Shown piece after piece: positions 60,439 to 64,000 of a DNA stretch of 64,000 bases (position 1 is the stretch's first letter; every line of letters begins with the position of its first letter). The stretch is from Paenibacillus oryzae. GTDB taxonomy: Bacteria > Bacillota > Bacilli > Paenibacillales > Paenibacillaceae. The stretch lies in NCBI RefSeq assembly GCF_001675045.1, contig NZ_LYPA01000065.1:124001-188000 (forward strand). The letters are read 5' to 3'. Below the pieces are notes generated by a model that searched no databases, was not told the DNA's origin, and saw only the letters and a list, made by a program, of their open reading frames with translations. The translations under genes were made by a program, and so were the position numbers.

Positions 60439-62203
60439 CCCGCGACTGCTGGTTCATTTTTTTCGGCAGGCATGGCCGGTTTATGCGCTGTCCTTGTCGC
60501 TGCATTTTATTGCAAACCTGATTCATGTATATTATCCCAGAGTGCTTGGACAATTTGCCGACATGCTGCAGCTTGGAGAGTTAACCCGTTCGCTCGTATT
60601 GGATTATAGCCTGCTGCTGTTATTGATCGGTATTGGCCATGTAGTGTTCAGCGGAACGGCCATGTATCTGGTCATGTATGTGGGCCGGCGATTTGAGTCG
60701 ATTTTGCGCGGCAAGCTATTCCGGCATTTTACCGGTATGAGCGAGAGGTTTTATTCCAGCAATGGCGTAGGCAAGCTGCTTAGCTATTTTATGAACGACG
60801 TTTCGGCGGTGCGGGAATCTATTGCGATGGGGTTTAACGCTACATCCAATGCGGTCATGCTGTTTGCCGCGGCTTTGGTCATGATGATCACAAGCGGCAT
60901 ACCTCTATATCTGATTGCGGCCTGTATTGCGCCGATGCTTCTTATTCCGTTTATCGTCGTTAAGCTTGGCCCCGTTATCCGGACGCGCTCCCGCGAGGTG
61001 CAGGAGTCTCTGGGAGCAATGACGGATATGGCGGAGGAGCAGTTCGGCGGCATCCGGGTTACCAAAAAGTTTGCGGTGGAGCCAATTATGAAGGGGCGCT
61101 TCGGACGCGCGGTGGATCAAATTACAGCCAATCAGCTCAGGCTCGTCAAGGTGTCCTCCTTTTTTCACGCTTTAATTCCGCTTCTTGGCACATTGGCGCT
61201 TGTTATTGCGCTTGCGCTGGGCGGATACCTGGCCATTAATGGAGGGCTGTCGCTTGGAAGCTTTGTTGCGCTGACCCTATATGTGCGTATGCTGATGAAT
61301 CCGCTTCAGCAAATCGGCAACGTTGTCAATTCCATTCAGCGCTCCCGCGCTTCTCTGCAGCGTCTCAACGAGCTGTTGTCGCAAAGCCCGGACATTGTCG
61401 AGACGGAAGGAGCCGTAACTGTCGATTTGGCAAAAGCGGACATCACGCTCAACCATCTAACCTTTGCTTATCAGCCGGAGGGCCGCCCCGTATTGAAAAA
61501 TATCCAGCTGAGCGTTGCCGCTGGCACTACGCTGGGAATTGTCGGGAAAACGGGAAGCGGCAAAACAACTCTGATGAAGCTGCTGCTTCGCACCTACGAT
61601 CCTCCTCCCGGCTCGATCGCTTACGGGGGAGTTGATGTAAGGGATATGGCGCTGGAAAATTTGCGCGAAGGAATCGCCTATGTGCCCCAGGACGGCTTCC
61701 TGTTCAGTACCACCATCGGCGAAAATATCGCATTTTACCGCCGGGATGCGGAGAGCGGGCGAGTGGAGGAGGCAGCACGCCAGGCCAGCATTTTTCAGCA
61801 GATTGCGGAGCTGCCCGACCGCTTCCAGAGCAAGCTGGGAGAACGCGGCTTGACGCTTTCCGGCGGACAGAGGCAACGGACCAGCCTCGCGCGGGGATTG
61901 ATCAAAAAAGCGCCCATCATGATTCTGGATGATAGCGTTAGCGCGGTGGATGCCGTAACGGAACGTAAAATTTTGTCCTCCATTGCCAAAGAGCGCAAGG
62001 GCAAAACCACCATTATCATCGCCCACCGGATCAGCGCGGTCAAACATGCCGATTTGATCATCGTGCTGGACGAAGGAGCTATTGTGCAGCAAGGGACTCA
62101 TGACGAGCTGCTGAGCAAGGACGGCTTTTACCGCGAGCTTTACGCCATACAGGAGGGGGGAATGAGGCATGGGTCCCAGATGGGCGAGTGGCGGGAAACG
62201 TAA
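60422..62203 (+). CDS. ABC exporter half-transporter (TMD-NBD), first subunit
   Basis: A 593-residue exporter with six membrane helices in about the first 320 residues and an ATPase domain in the last 250. Walker A VGKTGSGKTTLMKLL, Q-loop YVPQDGFLF, signature LSGGQRQRTSLA, Walker B PIMILDDSVSAVD and H-loop IIAHRISAV. The Walker B aspartate is followed by Asp rather than Glu (ILDDSVSAVD), so this subunit probably has a degenerate ATPase site and needs the second subunit. GTG start follows GGAAGGGGG. The gene starts within the padR 3' end. Confidence 0.9.
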   Translation: MNLENNPRLLVHFFRQAWPVYALSLSLHFIANLIHVYYPRVLGQFADMLQLGELTRSLVLDYSLLLLLIGIGHVVFSGTAMYLVMYVGRRFESILRGKLFRHFTGMSERFYSSNGVGKLLSYFMNDVSAVRESIAMGFNATSNAVMLFAAALVMMITSGIPLYLIAACIAPMLLIPFIVVKLGPVIRTRSREVQESLGAMTDMAEEQFGGIRVTKKFAVEPIMKGRFGRAVDQITANQLRLVKVSSFFHALIPLLGTLALVIALALGGYLAINGGLSLGSFVALTLYVRMLMNPLQQIGNVVNSIQRSRASLQRLNELLSQSPDIVETEGAVTVDLAKADITLNHLTFAYQPEGRPVLKNIQLSVAAGTTLGIVGKTGSGKTTLMKLLLRTYDPPPGSIAYGGVDVRDMALENLREGIAYVPQDGFLFSTTIGENIAFYRRDAESGRVEEAARQASIFQQIAELPDRFQSKLGERGLTLSGGQRQRTSLARGLIKKAPIMILDDSVSAVDAVTERKILSSIAKERKGKTTIIIAHRISAVKHADLIIVLDEGAIVQQGTHDELLSKDGFYRELYAIQEGGMRHGSQMGEWRET

Positions 62204-64000
62204 CGAGGAGCAGGGTCATGAAGGAGAAAAAAAGCCGAAGCCGCAATACGTATCCGCCTTCCGCGCGTTATCAGGCTATATACGGGAGCATGCTCTCGGA
62301 TTTGCCGCCGTTTTTGGGTGTACGTTGATCGCAATTTTATCGGATTTGCTTCAGCCTTATCTGATGAAGATTGCCATTGACGATAATTTGCTGGCAGGCG
62401 TCAACGATTACAAGGGCTTGCTTCTTATCTGCATCGTTTATTTTGCTTTTTCGGCAAGCAGCTTTTTTTTCACTTATTTACAAAACAATTTGCTGCAGCG
62501 AATCGGGCAAAGCATTGTCGCCGCTGTCCGCAAGCGGCTGTTCAGCCATATTTTAAAGCAGTCGATGTCTTATTTTGACCGCATGTCCGGGGGAAGCCTG
62601 ATTACTCATGTATCCAGCGATACGGAGGCCTTGAACCAGTTTTTTAGCCAGGTTCTGCTTAGCCTGTTCCGGGACGGGTTAACCCTCGTCTTTATTATTG
62701 TCATGATGTTTCAGCTGGATGCCGGGCTGGCTACGTATTGCTTGTTTATATTGCCGGTTATTTTCGTGATAGCGGTTTTGTTCCGCTCCTATATGAGGGA
62801 GACGTACCAGCAGGCCAGGACGAGGCTTTCACGTTTGATTGCGTTTGTTGCGGAAAATCTGGCGGGAATGAATCTGATTCAGGTGTTTCATCAGCAAAAG
62901 GAGCAGGAGAGGCAGTTTCAGGAACGGAACGGCGTATACTTTAAAGCCAATATCCGGGAAGTCCGGACGCATGTGCTGTTTGGCAGGACCTTTGATATAT
63001 TAAGCACGCTGTGCATCGCTTTTGTTACCTGGATTGGCGGCTGGGCGGTGCTGGGCAAGCAGATGGAGTTTGGCGTGCTGTACGCGTTTATTACGTATAT
63101 CCGCCAGTTTTTTAATCCCATCAACACTATCACCCAGCAATGGAATACGCTTCAGTCCGCTACGGTTGCGGTATCGCGGATATGGTCCGTGCTGGACAGC
63201 AAGCCCGCCGTTAATGACAGCGAGGAAGGGATGGCCGAGGTTGAATTAAATCGGGTGAAAGGGGAAATCCGGTTCGACGACGTGACGTTTTCCTATCGCG
63301 AGGGTCATCCCGTTATAACGAATTTGAACCTGGTCATCAAGCCCGGAGAATTAATTGGAATCGTAGGGGCGACAGGCGCTGGCAAAAGCTCTCTAATCAG
63401 CCTGCTATGCCGCTTTTATGATGTGGATCGGGGCAGTATCAGAATAGACGGAACCGATATCCGCGACATTCCCCAGCGTAGTCTGCATCGGATGGTTGGA
63501 CTGGTGCAGCAGGAGCCGTATCTGTATTCCGGCACGATTATCGAAAATATAACCCTGTTCGATGACAGCATAAGCCGCGAGGATGTCATTGCGGCCTGCC
63601 GGTTCGTCGGAGCTGAAAGCGTCGTGGAGAGATTGAGCAACGGCTACGATACACGGCTATCGGAGCGGGGGAGCGGGCTTTCCGCGGGCGAGCGGCAGCT
63701 GCTCTCTTTTGCCCGCATTATCGTTTTCCAGCCGCCCATTCTCATTCTGGACGAAGCGACGGCTAATCTGGATTCCTATAGCGAGGAACTGATTCAGCGG
63801 GCGCTAAATCTGGTTTCGGCAGGAAGGACCACACTTGTCATCGCTCACAGGTTATCCACCATAATGGGAGCGGACCGGATTTTGGTCATGGACAAAGGCA
63901 AGGTTGTAGAGCAAGGCAAACACCGGGAGCTGCTGGCTCGGGGAGGCTATTACGCCAAGCTTTATTCGCATTCGCAAGGAGGAGGCGATTCCGCTCTGTA
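62169..64000 (+). CDS. ABC exporter half-transporter, second subunit, 3'-partial
   Basis: The second half of the heterodimeric exporter. It is open to the window edge with no stop seen. ATG at 62169 lies 35 bases inside the upstream gene, with GGAGGGGG in front of it. It reads at least 610 residues: a hydrophilic N-tail, six helices (from TLIAILSDLLQPYLMK), Walker A VGATGAGKSS near residue 398, signature LSAGERQLLSFAR, Walker B ILILDEATANLD with the full Glu, and H-loop VIAHRLSTI. The intact Walker B Glu fits an asymmetric heterodimer in which this subunit drives hydrolysis. Lys/Glu-rich start (EGEKKPKPQ) and the overlap suggest coupled translation. Confidence 0.88.
   Translation, partial: MGPRWASGGKRNEEQGHEGEKKPKPQYVSAFRALSGYIREHALGFAAVFGCTLIAILSDLLQPYLMKIAIDDNLLAGVNDYKGLLLICIVYFAFSASSFFFTYLQNNLLQRIGQSIVAAVRKRLFSHILKQSMSYFDRMSGGSLITHVSSDTEALNQFFSQVLLSLFRDGLTLVFIIVMMFQLDAGLATYCLFILPVIFVIAVLFRSYMRETYQQARTRLSRLIAFVAENLAGMNLIQVFHQQKEQERQFQERNGVYFKANIREVRTHVLFGRTFDILSTLCIAFVTWIGGWAVLGKQMEFGVLYAFITYIRQFFNPINTITQQWNTLQSATVAVSRIWSVLDSKPAVNDSEEGMAEVELNRVKGEIRFDDVTFSYREGHPVITNLNLVIKPGELIGIVGATGAGKSSLISLLCRFYDVDRGSIRIDGTDIRDIPQRSLHRMVGLVQQEPYLYSGTIIENITLFDDSISREDVIAACRFVGAESVVERLSNGYDTRLSERGSGLSAGERQLLSFARIIVFQPPILILDEATANLDSYSEELIQRALNLVSAGRTTLVIAHRLSTIMGADRILVMDKGKVVEQGKHRELLARGGYYAKLYSHSQGGGDSAL

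Overview
The window looks like chromosomal DNA of a Paenibacillus-type member of the Bacillota. Pointers are a mid-range GC content, strong AAGGAGG-type ribosome binding sites with frequent TTG and GTG starts, a CIRCE heat-shock operator, an exact CcpA cre box, a yybP-ykoY riboswitch in front of terC, sugar ABC importers without their own ATPase, several chemotaxis transducers, and a DUF5696/NHL/YIP1 gene set of a kind I associate with Paenibacillus. The genus is inferred, not proven. I saw no rRNA, tRNA or CRISPR array.

Layout. 1-4.2 kb: end of a chemotaxis transducer, htpG under promoter plus CIRCE, and a small membrane protein. 4.3-6.4 kb: a cytoplasmic GH43 glycosidase and an ArsR-like regulator. 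6.4-21.4 kb: one long carbohydrate cassette of ten genes behind a single promoter and cre box. It holds a binding lipoprotein, a 994-residue membrane-anchored binding-protein fusion, two permease pairs, an NHL/TPR protein, a YIP1-like protein, a DUF5696 protein and a GH43 lipoprotein. 21.4-28.9 kb: a His-rich protein, an SDR enzyme, a ClpP paralogue, an ECF-like sigma factor, a HAD hydrolase, and an ABC-2 exporter operon divergent from a double-headed MerR regulator. 29-37.3 kb: a SNF2 helicase, a luciferase-like oxidoreductase, a CwlK-like peptidase, a VOC dioxygenase, an Rpn-type nuclease with a 21-bp repeat coiled coil, and a thioredoxin. 37.3-44.2 kb: riboswitch-terC, tdk, an LRR/transglutaminase protein, an HtrA-like protease and thrC. 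44.2-48.3 kb: an AraC regulator divergent from a Gfo/Idh dehydrogenase and two sugar isomerase/epimerase TIM barrels. 48.3-57.4 kb: a Cache-type chemotaxis transducer whose stop codon carries a fold-back MITE, ppaC, two small genes, an ArsR/CzrA-type regulator, an ABC-2 exporter, and a two-gene unit of an acyl-signal-synthase-like protein and a multi-helix transducer. 57.4-64 kb: tandem repeats, an intact insertion sequence with a 17-bp target duplication, a 52-bp repeat array, and a PadR regulator with a heterodimeric ABC exporter that runs off the window.

How the parts work together. The 4-21 kb region reads as an arabinan-like oligosaccharide uptake and hydrolysis system under carbon catabolite control, with its import ATPase supplied from elsewhere. 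Of the less familiar units, the three most worth following are: (a) the acyl-synthase-like/transducer pair at 55.3-57.4 kb, a possible signal maker coupled to a signal sensor; (b) the 52-bp repeat array at 59.3-59.55 kb, whose palindromes nearly match the two perfect palindromes in the padR promoter; and (c) the DUF5696/NHL/YIP1 proteins built into a sugar ABC operon.
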